Shown here: positions 12,223 to 25,704 of the stretch, one piece after another
Layout of the letters: the number at the start of each line of letters is the position of its first letter
Position numbering within the stretch: the first letter of the stretch is position 1
From: Nepenthes gracilis
Lineage: Eukaryota; Streptophyta; Magnoliopsida; Caryophyllales; Nepenthaceae
Reading direction: 5' to 3'
NCBI GenBank assembly: GCA_033239525.1
Contig: BSYO01000026.1
Span: forward strand, 2,728,001 to 2,792,000
Length of the DNA: 64,000 bases
Notes under the pieces: generated by a model
Seen by the model: the letters and a program-made list of their open reading frames with translations, nothing else
What the model was told of the DNA's origin: nothing
The model's database searches: none
Program-made: the position numbers and the translations under genes

Positions 12223-13857
12223 TGTAATATTTTGGATCCCGTCTGAATTATTTTAATATTTATTGTCATTTTAAATTTTTCACAGGCAGAGAAGGAGGAG
12301 AAGGGAGAGGAGAGAGAGATTGGTGGTGACGATGGTGGTCGTTGGTGAGGCCGCGGTGGTCGCCAGCTAAGCGGTGGAGGCGGCGTGGTGACCGTTCGTA
12401 GAGGAGAGAGGAAGGGTAGCGCGCAGGTGCACATGAGGCAGGAGAAAGAAAAGCCCAATTGGGTGCTTCGGGATATCATTTCTTCAAATCTGCAGAGTAT
12501 AATGTCAAGGCAAGTATCCTTTAACTCTATTCTTTATCTGATTTAATTTCTGATGTATTTTGACCATTATGGGAGATTTTACTAACATGCATATATTTTT
12601 GTATACTCCAAATTTATAAATTATGTACATGCATATATGTTTACTGGTCGTACGGTGGTTTCACACTGGTGTTTATAATTTGGAGGGTTTTTGAACACTC
12701 GGACAGTATATATATGTATATTTGTGTATCCGAATATTGTGAAACTATGAATCAAGCCTTGCATTGATCATGCATACTGCCAGGAGTGGGGTCACTAAGG
12801 GACCATGGTGGTCCGAGACCCGATGGGTCGTCATATGTAATTCGAGGTACGAGTTATTGGTACCGCTTCCGATGGGGAGGCTTAGTCTCGACGGGGAAGT
12901 ATATGATATGGCCACTTCCGCCGGAAGGAAGGCTAAGACGTTATGATCATCCTATCCTCGGGATGTAAATAAGGAGGATAAGAATTTATGATCATCCTAC
13001 CCTCAAGATGTAAATAAAAAGGAACCCATGGCTTTGAATTGTGTAGAGTAAACACAATTTATCATCAATTATTTAGTCCCTTAGCTAGTAGGATTTAGTA
13101 ACCCTGATCCGTAAAGATGAATAATTATGTATAAATTTATATCCCCAAAAGAAGAATGATAAAATATAAAAAATCAATTATATTCCGAAAGCACAATCGA
13201 TCATACTTTATATTTATGCATCCTCATTATACTCATATATCTCTTTTATTTTATTTTACATATATTGTTATTGTCATTGATTATATTACACTTGATGAGC
13301 ATTTGGCTCACCCTTATTGCCTTTTCTTATCTCCAGATTAGTACAGACCTATTATACCCGATGGGACTAAGTAGAGATTAAAAGTAGACTATGCTCTGGA
13401 CTTAGAAGATTATGTTAAAGACCTTTATTTTATAATTTGTATATATTGTGGAGAATTGTGAATATATTTATATTTCAATGAAACTTATTAATGTATATTG
13501 TACATAAAGTTGATGATCAGATAGTTTAATTTTTATAGTATTTGAATTTATTTATATTTTTATAGGTTATTATGGTTTGTAACAAGTACGTGTGGATCTC
13601 TCTTTAGCCAATATTGTATTTAGTTACACAGCGTTAGAGTCATGGATAACATGTGGCAGATAAATCCTGTGAGCAGTTATTATTGTGTCATATTGTTGAC
13701 TGCGTGGTAATTGTTGTACTGTTGTCTTAATATTATGGAGACATTTCTAATAGATTATATATATTGTTCAGGATATTTCACAAGTTTTGTATAGTTTAAC
13801 GACTATATTATAGATGAAACTCTGTCCGATTTTTGGCAGAAAATACACTCCATCACA
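12223..13857 (+). repeat. Candidate left LTR of the chromovirus-like element
   Basis: Begins TGTAAT and ends CACA just before a primer-site-like sequence. It holds a purine-rich leader and a CAAGTATCC stretch at the same relative place as in the long-LTR element. Similarity to the LTR at 17360 is weak, so the pairing is tentative. Confidence 0.45.
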
Positions 13858-14705
13858 GTTCGTATCAAAAAAAAAGAGATACCTTAAGTTTCATTTGAAT
13901 CATATGCGAATGTTTAGGAAAGATTAAGATTGATCAAATAAGTAGATGTAGACGTAGGACAATTAAGTTAGATCGGATAGTTTTAGTTATCCTAATTGAC
14001 TAACTTAAGTTAGAACTAAGTTAGGAATAGTGATTAAACTGGGCTGTCTAGCTTATGCATCCTAACTAGTTCTAAAGTGCAATATAACCTGTGTGTTTTT
14101 ATTTCAGAAAGTATATTAGCATAGCTCTTAGACAAGAGTTTACTCATGGTGGTGGTTGACCACAGGGTCAAGAGGAAGATGTTGTATGGAGACACCTTAA
14201 GGTTAGAATTTGATTAATGCCGATTTAGTACTTGTGTTGATCGATATTGATTCAAGACCTAGGTTAATCAATTTTGGTTCAAAGTTTAGATTTGATCGGC
14301 TCTGGGTTGAGGTCCTCAGGCTAGTAATCTGCTAAGAAGGAATGTTTGATTGATGTATCAAATATGATGGATAAGGTAGGATGATAGCGCAAGGTCAATA
14401 TAACTTAGAGTCAATTTGGGTATAACGAATCTAAGGATATTGATTTAGTAATACTTAGGTGCCTAAACTTTTGGGTAACTCGGATCCTATGGAGGTTGAG
14501 ATATGGATCTTGAGAATTAAGATGACATTGCGGTCATCCAATATTGGAAGAATATAAGGTAATGTTACCCCACGTAAGATAAGAGGCAAAGTTGACCTCG
14601 GGTGGTTAATGTGAAAAAGATCATGGGCCTCAAGAATAAAGAAATATCGTAGGATATGTTCTTGGATACTCTATCGATGAGTATTTTAGTTCGATGGGAT
14701 TTTTG

Positions 14706-14879
14706 GGAGTATGTTTCAATTGTGGACAATTCGACCGTATGGTTAGGGATTGTCCTTACTCCACGGGTTGGACAGTGAAGAAACTCAATGCCTTGGATCG
14801 AGGTTTCTCGGTAATGGTACAAGTGTAGGAGTGTCGCTACCATGGTAGAAGACAAGATTTTTAAATCTTGGCATTTCAA
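14706..14879 (+). pseudogene. gag zinc-knuckle remnant
   Basis: The plus-strand translation has VCFNCGQFDRMVRDCPY, a CX2CX4-X-X4C nucleic-acid-binding knuckle as in Gypsy gag, with Arg where His is expected. Flanking frames are broken by stops. Confidence 0.65.
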
Positions 14880-17348
14880 TATATGTGTTATTTTAAAATT
14901 TTGAATCTATGTTTTGTTTGTGCTCTCTAAGTTTATTCATTTGTTTGAGGATCATGGAATTTATACCAGTTGCTTCGAGGTCTGTAACATTTTTTTAGGT
15001 TAATAGATGTGATTGGTTGGGATAAATTAATTGCCTTGTGGTGTTAAGACTTGACCTGATATTAAGGATGTTTATTAGAGGAAATGATTAGCCCAAATTA
15101 TCTGCTGATCGTTAAATGGATGTTACTGTGGAGGGTGTGCCAGGATTGGCATCAATTTTGGGGACCCTGTATAGAACTGACGAGGCATCGGCTGAGTTTC
15201 TTTTCGTGAGATGCTTTAGCACTTTTAGGATTAGCAAGATAAACTGACTAGATTTTTGGGGGCAACTAAGGACTTGGTTACTCGGGAGCAAATGGTTTGC
15301 TAAGCTGGCATTGGGAAAATAAATAGGTGGCTCGTTTGATATATTGTGAGAGTTTGATATTTCCTAAGGGTGATCTATATCCGTAGTGCTGCCAATTGTA
15401 AATAATCGAGAATTATATTTATGGTAATTTTCAGAATTTAGATATAGCCATTATGAGTTTTGATAATGCCATTTGGGTTTCGTAGGTTCATTAGCATTTT
15501 TGTGGGAATTATGAATTAAACCTTCCAGTCATAATTGGATCAATTAGTGATGACCTCATTGATGAATTTTAAGAATCAATAGGATGTATGAACCCTATTT
15601 GAAGATCATATCATAGATTACGAAAGACAGTCATCCGTGTGCTTAATTATGAAAGGGATGTTAGTTGGGAGAAGTGTTATATTGGGCATATAGTTTCTTC
15701 AATAACAGAAATGCGTTCCTTAAGATTTGTAGCGATGGATTATTTAGGAAAAGATTGATCGATGTCTCGAAGGTGTGTGGCTTTCTTGGGTTTAGCTGAA
15801 CCCGAAAGGACAATCCGATAAGTATTTCTTGAGGGTTGCAGTGTTGTGAGGCGTTTGGCTTGAAACAATTAGTATTCATCGAAATGAGTCATACGAGGTT
15901 AGCCTTCGAGGAATTAAGGATTAGATGTTGGTCTCATTGTTTGGGTTGACCCCTGATGGGTCTAGTAAGTTATTGTAAAATGTGATCATTTTAAGGATGC
16001 TCTAGGATTATATATCTCTTGACTTGTATAGGTCGTTGCCATTGGTTAAGAGGATGAAAAGCCTATGGCTAGAACTACTTCATCTATAGTTTGGGGTCAA
16101 AGTCCTTACTTTAAGGATTTATAGGGTTGCTTATAGAGATAATTATTGTCTAATGATCCTAATGGACTGAGATGTTATCTCGCAGGAAGAGATAGCCATA
16201 CAATAATATAAGCGGGTAAATTCGCATGAGGATAGTAATAGTGAGTTTCGATGCCAGTCGTGAAGGGTTAATCAAGTGGTAGCATAGATCAGTAAAGTTG
16301 TTAGGGGGCTATACTTATGAGGTGCATCATCAGTCAAAAATAATATTATCGCCAATAATTGGATGTCGAGAATCTTTGGATTGAGTATTGACTCGGTACA
16401 TCATAGGGGATGTTGTAAGATAAATTTCGAATAGGCTCCACATATCTAAGATAAAAAGATAGTTGCCTCCTAAGTAATGAGATCATGGAATTATGAGATG
16501 AGAAGCCCTCACTATTTTGGTTCAAAGACGTTAGGGCAGTAAGAATTATGGTACTATTTGGTTAATTGTGGATCTGGATGGCGAGGACATCCTACTCATC
16601 GTGAATTTAGGCAATACTACCAAATGTATAAGTTGGCTCGTTGGTGTGCCAACAAAATGATGAGTTTGGTAAGTATTTGAGTTCGAGATTTTTGGGTGAT
16701 TGTTCAATTGTATTGCCTAGGTTGATTGTAATCTAAATATTTTGGGCCTTGTCTTAGTTGTGTCGATATCTTTAGGATTTTTCTTAGGTTTATAATTGTA
16801 AGGAACCTAGGAGTTTGATTTGAATTAATGGATATAAGTTGCAATAGGATTCTTAATATCCTAATAAATTGTTAATCAGAGTAGCGCAATGAAGCATGTG
16901 GACTCTTGGCTCAGAAATTTTGGAATTGGGTTAAGGTTCCAATGGAAAATCATTCACAAGACGTAGAAGGAATCGAGGTGAGAACCTATTAGTTCATTTA
17001 AACTTTTGTATTAAGTCGGAGAGGTGGTCAATAATTAGGTTTACCTGTGAATCTGGGTAGATTATCGTGATATCTCCCATGTACTGATGATTGAAAAGGT
17101 AGGTTTCTAATCAGATTTAACTGTTGTGGGAGATTAGGGATTCGTATTATAGCAAGATTTCAATCTCAATATTAGATAAAAGTATTAGACATTGGGGATC
17201 ATAATGATTTAAATGATTAGGGTTCGCTAGAAATAATCGTCGTCTCCAAGAAAGTGATGTGGAAGTACGTAGGCAAAATCTAGAAGGACCATTCCCCCTA
17301 TTGTTAAGTTTTGAGATTCGTTAAATTTTAAGGACGAAATTTTTATAA
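14880..17348 (+). pseudogene. Unreadable pol region of the chromovirus-like element
   Basis: About 2.5 kb between the zinc knuckle and the purine tract. I see only short fragments in shifting frames and no clear RT, RNase H or integrase motif. Its position says it should be pol; the sequence itself no longer shows it. Confidence 0.35.
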
Positions 17349-17359
17349 GTGGGAGAGAA

Positions 17360-17550
17360 TATAATATCTGAAATTTTTTTAATTTAATTTGAATTATTTT
17401 TTATTATTTTGGATATTTTGAACGTGATAAAAATTAATTAAATATTATAAAAATTTTGAAAGATATTTGGATAAGTTGGGCCGACACCCAAAGTATGCCC
17501 GCTCGACCGTCCGAGTATCGATTTGAATTTTGGGATTAAAAGAGAAAGAA

Positions 17551-17629
<79 letters not shown>

Positions 17630-18250
17630 GAAGCTGGAGGGGGAGAAGGGATTCAGAGGAAAAAAAACAGAAGAGGGGCTTCGGGTAGAGAGAGAGGGAG
17701 AGAGAAGAGAGAGAAAGGCGCAAATGAAGGTTCTCAAGTTTGACTCCAACATAAAGCTAATTGGAGAAATCGTAGATCGGGTTAAGACAAGTATATCTAT
17801 ACCCTTTTCTTCCATTCTTTTTTATTTTTGTTCGATCCCCTTCGGATATTATTATCCCAATATTCAACACATGTATGTATTTATGATACCCATGGTTTGA
17901 TTATATTTATATATATGAATTTTATGGCCAAATTTGTAGAAATTGACCGGTTTTCGCACTAAAATCCTAACCCCACACCCGAGTGGTTTTGGCCTCTGAT
18001 TTTTGGCATTTTTGTATAAATTGGATCTAGAATATCATTATTCATATCTTATAGAAGTTAATCTATCGATTGGATATCCGATTTGGTAGTTTTATGTGCA
18101 TTTTTGTTCGTCGAAACCCTAAGATACTTCCAAACCTCTTTTAAGCATTTATTTCGAGTTTTATGTATAAATTAACTTGAGATTATGATTATCCATGTCT
18201 TAAATTTGGTAATTTACCCATTAGATGTCCAAATTTTTAAAAATCGTTCG
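17360..18250 (+). repeat. Right LTR (probably truncated) with AAT microsatellite
   Basis: Starts TATAATATCTG right after the purine tract. It contains a near-perfect AAT run of about 80 bases (17549-17628) and a purine-rich leader. The poly-Tyr or poly-Leu reading frames on the minus strand are artefacts of this run. Confidence 0.5.
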
Positions 18251-18713
18251 ATATTGATAACCGGGTACTATTTATAAAGTTGGAAGTAATCATTATCATC
18301 CATTGACAACTGCCAATGACAACCACCGGTGACAATCGTCCATTGACAAGATGAAGCGGTTGAACGATTTTTTTTCCTGGGCTGGGTATACTAAACCCAT
18401 CAATTATATTTTTAATGATGTGTCTTTTTTATTTGTTAATTTATATTAATAAATTATAAATAAATAAATTTTATGTGTTATTGAAAAATATTTTAAATAA
18501 TATTTTTTAAAATAATTTTACTGGGAAATAAACGGTGTAGGCCCGGGAGCTGTTGGTAACGCCCGTTTTCTTCCAACGAATAAATCAAAGGTTAAATTTT
18601 GAATAAACTATTCCATAGAAGTTGATTTTATTATGAAATTAACTGTTAGGAAGTATCAACTAAAATTTCTAAACTTACAAAAATTATAAGCTTTCTCATA
18701 TTATAAAAATTAG

Positions 18714-18746
<33 letters not shown>

Positions 18747-19539
18747 AGCATTGTATTCAGGCTGAAGAAGCAAGTTTACGAATAACATTTAAGCAAAATG
18801 TAATTTTATGGACTTTTATAGTTGATTTTAAATAATTAAAATCATCTCGATTGCCTCTTGAGCCGTATCTAGCCCCTATTAGCTTTCAGTATCCAACTTA
18901 TGTATAAAGTTTTAAATAGTGCCATACCAATATATGATTGATAATTATTAATGTAAGATTTGGCCGACCAATCCCGAGAATAAGTAGCTCTAATGGCAAT
19001 AAGGTGTGCGAATTGACAACCGTCAAAATAACATCATATTTCCTATGTTGGTAATCCCATAACAAAATTTATAATAATAGGCTCTTATTTTTAGAAATAT
19101 TTTAACCCCTTTTATAGAAAAATAGGCTCTCTAGGGGGCCTTTACATCTTGGAGCAGGTGCGCTGCGACGTGACTCCATATGACGCGTGCACGATACTGC
19201 GTGGTAACCATTAAATTTTCATCTAATATCTACAGTTTTTTATTATTGAAAAATAAAAAATATATATTTATATTATTTTTTTTAAAAAAAAGGGTTGACA
19301 AGAGGCGTTACATAGAAATTCGACGGCTATGGTATCACGTTGTATAGGTGCTGTACGGGGCACACGTCACAACGCTCCTTATGCCCTTTACATCCGTGCT
19401 CAAATAGCATAAAGGATATTACACCAAAGAAAGTAATTAAACAAATTATTAAATATTTTTAAAATATATTACAATATAAACAATAATTTATTCAACATTT
19501 CATAAAAGCTTGGAACAAAAAGGTTTTTGCCTTCTTGAT
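18251..19539. other. Downstream flank of PCR gene B, no gene
   Basis: AT-rich DNA. Around 18276-18340 a stretch with TTGACAACTGCC and GACAACC recurs in altered form at 63698-63755. A TA/GA microsatellite lies near 18715-18745. The last 100 bases resemble the downstream flank of the other PCR copies. Confidence 0.5.
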
Positions 19540-20959
19540 CTACCGGTGCATGCCGTCCGGGGCCATCGGAGCAGTGGTCTTTGCCACGCCTTGATTCTGT
19601 CTCATTAAGGAACCTTCCCACCCTAAAACACGTCCAAGGCAATTGACATTATCACTCATCCAAATTTGTAAAAATTATTATTTAACATTTCTTCGATCTC
19701 ATTATCCATATCTGTTTTTTTCCAAACTATAATCATAATTTTTATATTAGTACTGATTTTATGTTCTTATAAAAAAGTCATTAAGTCATCATATTATTAT
19801 TAAAAAAACCAATAAAATAACAGTTAAAAACCCAAATAATTAATTAAAAAAATTGAAAATATTTTTATATATATTTTTCAAAAAATGAACTTAAAATGTG
19901 ATCATCAAAATATTTGAAAATTTTGAGAAAGACGTACCAAGGGAAGGTTCAAATCCACGGTGTTGGAGCTCGCGATACTCCTGGGCCAAAGCACAGCACT
20001 CGCACCAGTGATGGACGAAGAAGTCATGGCACTTGCTCTGTGGGATTCCATACTGTCGTTTAATCTTTAAACGATAGAAGAAAGAGTATATACACTGGCA
20101 CCCCGTTAAGGCTAAAACTAGCCCATATAAGGCCCCGCTCACGCCACAAGCTGTGCAGAAGAAAAAATATATTATTGATATTTTGATTGGAGGTTTGGCC
20201 TTCCACAAGACTTTAAAATTGATTTCAGTTTATCTGATGAATCTCTCGTTTATCAGGTCAAGTATGATCTTGTTTAAAGCAACAAATAGGGCTCCTTTAT
20301 GAGCCAAACATGAGTCACGTTAAGTTGGAAAGAACCTAACCCAAGTCAGTTTCAATCTGTTGGGTTTGGTACGTAGATTATATATCCCGTGATTTTTTTT
20401 TTTAACTTGTGAAAGGTTTCCACGTTAAAAATATTATATAGCTTTTATTCTTTATACCTACTAACTTAGTAGCAGACGATGACGGGGGTTCGGGTTTTCG
20501 CTGTACCGGATCGGGTTAATTTGGGTTATTCGAACCCCGACACAATCCAATATCAAAAAAATGGTCAGGCAGGTGTTAATCCATTCAAACTTCGCTAGAT
20601 TCAAATCTAATGAACTTACGTGGTGCTCCTTCATCAACAATTTCAGCAATACGTCCAAAAGTAATGCAACGACACCAGCACGTCAAGCAACCTATGAAGA
20701 AGGGGAAGAAGAACAAACGATTCAGAATTTGAAGTCTGGCAATCTTTTATGTTTATATTAAAATAAACACTATGAATAAAACTGAAGAGAGAGAAAGAGA
20801 GAGTTCTGATCAGAACTTACAGAGAGGGACGTCGGAGCAGCAGTCACAAAGGCCGGTAGACCATTTGCCTTCAGCTCCGCCAGCTTGACACTGAGGAGGT
20901 GGAGGATACGACGAAGAGTATGGTTGATTCACTCGTATTCCGGTCGCCGGCGGCTTCAT
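19540..20959 (-). CDS. PLAC8/PCR-type cysteine-rich membrane protein, copy B
   Basis: Exons 20821-20959, 20620-20691, 19938-20150 and 19540-19622 (minus strand, GT-AG introns) join to an open frame of 168 residues ending in TAG. Order of parts: Pro-rich N-terminus (residues 1-30), CDCC near 38-41, signature region 47-55, first hydrophobic stretch after it, [11 protein letters not shown] (77-87) as second hydrophobic stretch, then [14 protein letters not shown] (119-132) and [15 protein letters not shown] relatives sit in the plasma membrane and are linked to zinc/cadmium export or cell-number control; the function here is inferred from family only. Odd: the signature reads CCLTCWCRC, with Arg for the usual Pro, and there are several other changes from A, C and D (for example FFVHH before WCECC). 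It may be drifting or specialised. Confidence 0.75.
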
Positions 20960-21582
20960 GGTTCTCCGAATCTCTCACAAGGCAAATTCCGGCGTTTTCT
21001 CAGATAATTGATTGAATAGGTCCTCCTAATAAGCTTATGTATGTAGAGGGATATTAGATAGCAGAGGATGAGACTTAGAAGGAGTCAATCAAATTCAGGA
21101 AACGACGAAGAAACTTCATTTACTTAATGTCAACCCCTACAGAAAATAATAAATATAGATAATATTATATTGTATTATTTTAAATTTTGTAAATTATAAA
21201 TATAAATTTTAGTCATTAAATAAGAAATATGGATAATATAAACGTATATATCTTGTTGTGTAAATAGTTGAGAAAATAAATAGAAGTTTTAATTATATCT
21301 TAATATATAACAAATTGCAACCAAATTAATAATATTATAATGGCAGATTTTGATAGTTTAAGATAAACAAAAAATTATCGATATCAATTATAAACATTTA
21401 ATCATAAATTACTCTAATTTTAAAATGATTATATGCAAAAGAAAAATTATCAACTAATTTTAAGGTTAACTTCGGTTTGATTTGATATTTATATATTAGC
21501 TTAGCATTTAATTTTTATATTTGAGCTTATTCCTACATTATTTCATTTTAATAACTAAATATATCATTAAATTATACAAATG
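20960..21582. other. Upstream flank of PCR gene B
   Basis: No TATATA run at the place where copies A and C have it; the equivalent reads CATACATAAG on the minus strand. The flank otherwise resembles that of copy D up to the LTR fragment. No gene. Confidence 0.45.
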
Positions 21583-22000
21583 TGATGTGTACCTGGATTA
21601 GGACTTTGAACAGATTCAAGTCGATTGGGTCATTTGAATCCGGCGCCGTTCACCAAGTCTGAACCCTGCACACCACTACAACAAACAAAAGGTCAAGTGT
21701 CGGTGGGATATTATCCCACTGAAGACACTCCGATACTCAAGTTAGTAATAAATTTTTAACTTATAAGAAGGTAATTGGAAATGAGAGTTGAGATAGAGAG
21801 AGATTGAGGTAGGAATGGGTATTCGCCTTCAGACGTAAGAGACGTTTTTACGGCTCGTCAAGAGCACAGTTTTCCGACTCAGTGTTCACGGGAAACGAGC
21901 GAGAAGCTAAGTCCTGTAAGCGTGGAAACTTTACAGGACAGAACTCGTGGAGTTTAGCAGAGTCTCTAGAGTCTGAAGGCAAAGTGTGGGATTATTGCAG
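21583..22000 (-). mobile_element. Truncated Gypsy LTR fragment
   Basis: Starts TGATGTGTACC, the reverse complement of the end of the LTR seen complete at 51298-52280. It shares the blocks TGAATCCGGCGCCGTTCACC, GGTGGGATATTATCCCACTG and GTTTTTACGGCTCGT in the same order. The LTR start side is missing, and the homology fades near 22000. Confidence 0.65.
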
Positions 22001-22110
22001 TAAGCAATTATATGCTTAGAAACGAACGTTAGTATGCTCAAGAATTTTTAATCAGAAAATGTGGGCTAACTTAGTTGATTATTATTAGTCAATCAAAAAA
22101 ATTAACTTAG

Positions 22111-22461
22111 TGTTTAACATTTACACTTGATCTTATTTATAATATCTTTAAACTATTAAAAGGGTGTCTATTTTTAATATATATATATATATATAAAGTT
22201 AAGAATTATGGTGTTGACTATTTCAAAGTATTCAGTTAAATTAGGTATATGAGTAAATATAAACTCAAAAAATTAATATATATATATATATGTTTAATAT
22301 TTGCACTTGAGCTTAATTACATTATCTTTAAACTATTAAACGGGTGTCTATTTTTTATATATATATATATATAAAGTTGAGAATTGTGGTGTTGACTTTG
22401 TTAAAGTATTCAGTTAAATTAGGTATATGAGTAAATATAAACTCAAAAAATTAATTAATTA
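22111..22461. repeat. Two-copy tandem repeat, unit about 180 bases
   Basis: The unit beginning TGTTTAAYATTTRCACTTGA is present at 22111-22290 and 22291-22461. Each copy has a TA run, then GGTGTTGACT and AGGTATATGAGTAAATATAA. It belongs to the unit-head sequence, so the head was locally doubled here. Confidence 0.85.
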
Positions 22462-22890
22462 ATTAACAATCATTATTATTATTATGTCTCGGGGAAATCC
22501 ACCAAGCTAATATATACATTCCAGCTTCCTCCGTTTGGTAGAATTGTTCAACTGACTTTCAGAAAAGGACGCTGAAATGACCAGCTTGAAAGTGACGTCG
22601 TATTACTCAATTAAACTTTGCCATATTATCTCTAAAAAAAAAATTTATCTCCTGATTTTAGTTTAAAAAAATATATATATAGATAAATAAAATTTCTCTC
22701 ATGTATTTCTGCGACAAATAATACTTGTACTACTATTTTATAATTATTTTATCAAGGGTATAACAAGAAAAAAAAAGTAATTTTTTAAATCAAATAATTA
22801 GTTATTTTATATCGATTATTTTTTTATTCACCTATATCAGATAATAGTCCATAAAAATAATAATCTTAAAAATAATGTAATTTGACTGGA
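22462..22890. other. Partial unit head next to B upstream DNA
   Basis: At 22480-22640 the GC-richer head block (compare 150-280) is present in diverged form; the rest is AT-rich. No gene. Confidence 0.5.
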
Positions 22891-23226
22891 TTAAAGTCGT
22901 TCTTTCTGGAGCTTGATAACAAGTCGGCTAAATGAATGCGTAGGTCTCGTTGTTATACGGATTAAGCCATCACGGTAGAAGACTAACTCAACTCTCTCAA
23001 GAACAAGATTCTTGAGGCTAAACGACGACCGAGAACAGCTACTAATACTATAGAGGGACTAAGAATTAAATGCTTATGGCTCGATGAGTTAACGAGGGAG
23101 AATATTGGACCCGAAGAAATTGGTTCCTTGCTCGATTATTGATTCAATAAAGGGATCAATCATTATAAAAGGATGATCTCATTGATTGTTTCTGACTTCT
23201 CTACGTCCTTGATTGCAAATGGATAA
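22891..23226 (+). pseudogene. Unidentified coding-like remnant, B copy
   Basis: Plus-strand fragments read KSFFLELDNKSAK, then LKNKILEAKRRPRTATNTIEG, then PEEIGSLLDY and MISLIVSDF. The same series occurs in the same order at 53079-53712 with substitutions that partly keep the amino acids. The frames are broken by stops and shifts in both copies. I do not recognise the protein. It may be a captured gene fragment or part of an unrecognised mobile element. Confidence 0.4.
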
Positions 23227-24151
23227 TTAAATTCAATGACATATAAATTCAATATTATATTTTGCATAATTTGATGCTGATAATATTTTTTTAAACTATA
23301 TATTATCTAATTATATATAAAACATGTAAAATTTATGAACCAGTAATTAATAATAACCTTACCAATAAATGTATAAATAATTAAAACTTGGGTTATATAA
23401 AATTTCATATAACTAAAGGTTATGCACTGCTATTTAAAAGCCGTAACTAGGTCATCAAATATATAACCCTAGAGATGAGATTGAATATCGCTTTTATTCA
23501 TGGATGATATGTTTGAATCGACTTTTACTACAATATACCATGACATATCATAGTGTATTTTCGTCAATTCTTTACAATGGTTCGTATATAATCAAATAAA
23601 AGATTCTATGTAAATACGAATAATTCTTTATATTTTCTCATATTTGAGATAATATCCTAATTTTTTAATTTACGCAAATTTTTATTTAATTTTTTAAATA
23701 TTTACCATGCAATACATTATAATTCTTGTAGGAATTTGATTGTACAATTTTAAAATATATAAAATCTATATTATTAAAATTTGTTAACATGCAAAAACTA
23801 TCTATTACATAGATTATAAAAAATTAGTATAATTAGTATAATTCTATCATTTTATTTCAATTATAAAGTATGCATGAGTTATTAAGTGAAAGTTCAAATA
23901 CTTAAAAATTTATGATGTGTAGGAAGCTACATATAAAAATTAAGAGTATGTGAGAGTATTTATATATAATTGCAGAATATACATGAGAATTGTTGCAAAA
24001 TATTAACTTAGAAACACAATATATGCAAAAATAAAGGTATGAATTCTATAAAAGTTTTATGAAATGGGAATGAGAATACATGTATACGATGTATAAATAT
24101 TTTAGATACTATAATATGTATGAGTAATTGAGATAATAAATATTTATAAAG

Positions 24152-24183
<32 letters not shown>

Positions 24184-25253
24184 GGAGATATTTGGATACA
24201 CTTACCTTATTCTTAAAATTATAAAAATTCCTTTATGGTTTGGATTCTCCTTCTCTATCATTCTCTTTCTTATTTTATTTTCTTTTTTCTCTTCTCTCCA
24301 AAATCAGACAAATGACTGAAAATTAGTCAAAAGATACATTATATAAAAAATTGACAAATGTGCGCTTATTAGGCGCTAAGATAGAAATCATACAGCTCAT
24401 GTGCGTCCATTAGGTGCAAGTGTTTTACGCTAAACACACACCGGCGCCTTTCGGACGCACATCAGGTTTGACAAATTGTCTAAAATATATACAAGCATCC
24501 TAGAGGCATTTTACAGGTGCACCTTTTTTGCCTAAAATATTCATGTGCATGCATCAGGCGGCAATCGAGTGTCACTCAGTATGTTGTTACCAAGTCATAA
24601 TATTAAGTTTGACCCAAATTCTCATAAACCTCAATAATTTACTTATTATAATTTAATTAATCATAAGTAAAATTATAATATGAAATTCATACCTTATAGG
24701 TTTGGTACTTCAAAATTAGCCCACGTTTGATTAATTACTAGTTCAAAATCCCCGTAAGCAATCAGGTTTGTGATGGAGCACTGTACTTGTTTTCCCTTTT
24801 TTGATTCAATCCCCCTTTGGTTGATAAAAAAATAGATGTATTTACGACTTTATTGCTAATAAGAAATGTCTCTTTGAAAAGTGGCATAATTAGAATTTAA
24901 CTAAGGTGCAACGTTGGTTGAAAATTAAATGATCAAATCGTTACATAAGTTTGTATCTATTCAATGTTTAAAGCTTACTTTTTAGTTGTCATAATTGTCG
25001 GTTTAATGCAACCGTTTATCCCTTAGTTCAAGTAACCATTCATTAGGATTTAGTACCTAATTTAATTAATTGCTAACATATTAGGTGCCTCGATTTTTTT
25101 ATATTTTTACCAATTCAGTCATTCGGTGATCCAAATGCCTATTCAGATTCTTTTTCTTTCTGGTATTAATAACTCGATTATTTTATATTTTTCATAGGCT
25201 TATAGTTCAGGGGACCTAAACTATACCAAGTTAGGCCAATATTATTTTAAATT
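23227..25253. other. Upstream repeat DNA of the B unit, no gene
   Basis: AT-rich sequence matching 53720-55750 of the D unit. It includes a short ATA microsatellite near 24147-24182. The part from about 24240 onward also matches the A and C flanks; the part before it is present only in B and D. Confidence 0.55.
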
Positions 25254-25704
25254 TGATGGGTGTACAGTAAATAGGCTGGCCTGATAGTCAAAGGCGGCCC
25301 AGATCAATTGTTGGACAGTCAACGTTGGCCCAATAGAAAATGAGAGCCGAACTCCTGAAAGGCCCAACACGCATCAGACAGTCAACGTCAGCGTTGACCG
25401 ATTAAGGCACAGGCAAGCAGCCTAGTCGCGCTCGGGAGGGTCAACTCGTGCGTTGACCAGAATTACTGTAACAACATGCCAAGAATAAAAAAGGATTTTC
25501 ACAGGCCTAGCCCATTTGGGCACACACTCCAGTAGACGGTTAGCTACGACTCTTTTCCTAACCCTACGCCATCCATATTTTCAACCAACTCTAAAAAAGG
25601 ACGTTGACAAGATCGGCGCCTTTCCCATAAGGAAGGCACCAGATCTTTCCAATTCCTACCAAGTGGAACCTTCCAAAGGTAATATACTCGAAAGAAAGGT
25701 AAGA
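25254..25704 (+). mobile_element. Truncated Gypsy LTR fragment, plus strand
   Basis: Starts TGATGGGTGTACAGTAA, close to the start of the Gypsy LTR at 31160, and continues with several GTCAAC and GTTGACC motifs as that LTR does. It runs into unassigned sequence and stops where the unit head resumes near 25705. No reading frame of value; the small ORFs here span LTR and head DNA. Confidence 0.55.

Larger units (their letters stand above)
12223..18250 (+). mobile_element. Decayed chromovirus-like Gypsy element
   Basis: A candidate left LTR starts TGTAATATTTTGG at 12223 and ends CATCACA at 13857. A degenerate primer site (CGTATCA) follows at 13861. The internal part has a recognisable gag zinc knuckle (about 14706-14760). 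The element closes with a GGACGAAATTTTTATAAG stretch and a purine tract at 17349-17359, the usual end of del/Tekay-type elements, followed by the right LTR beginning TATAATATCTG at 17360. No long open frame survives. The right end is uncertain; I place it near 18250 because LTR-like sequence fades there. Confidence 0.55.

Noticed and set aside
17438..17815. Minus-strand frames with long Tyr or Leu runs
   Set aside because: They are translations of the AAT microsatellite; the same happens at 1909-2370, 6094-6348, 37301-37601 and 41537-41794.
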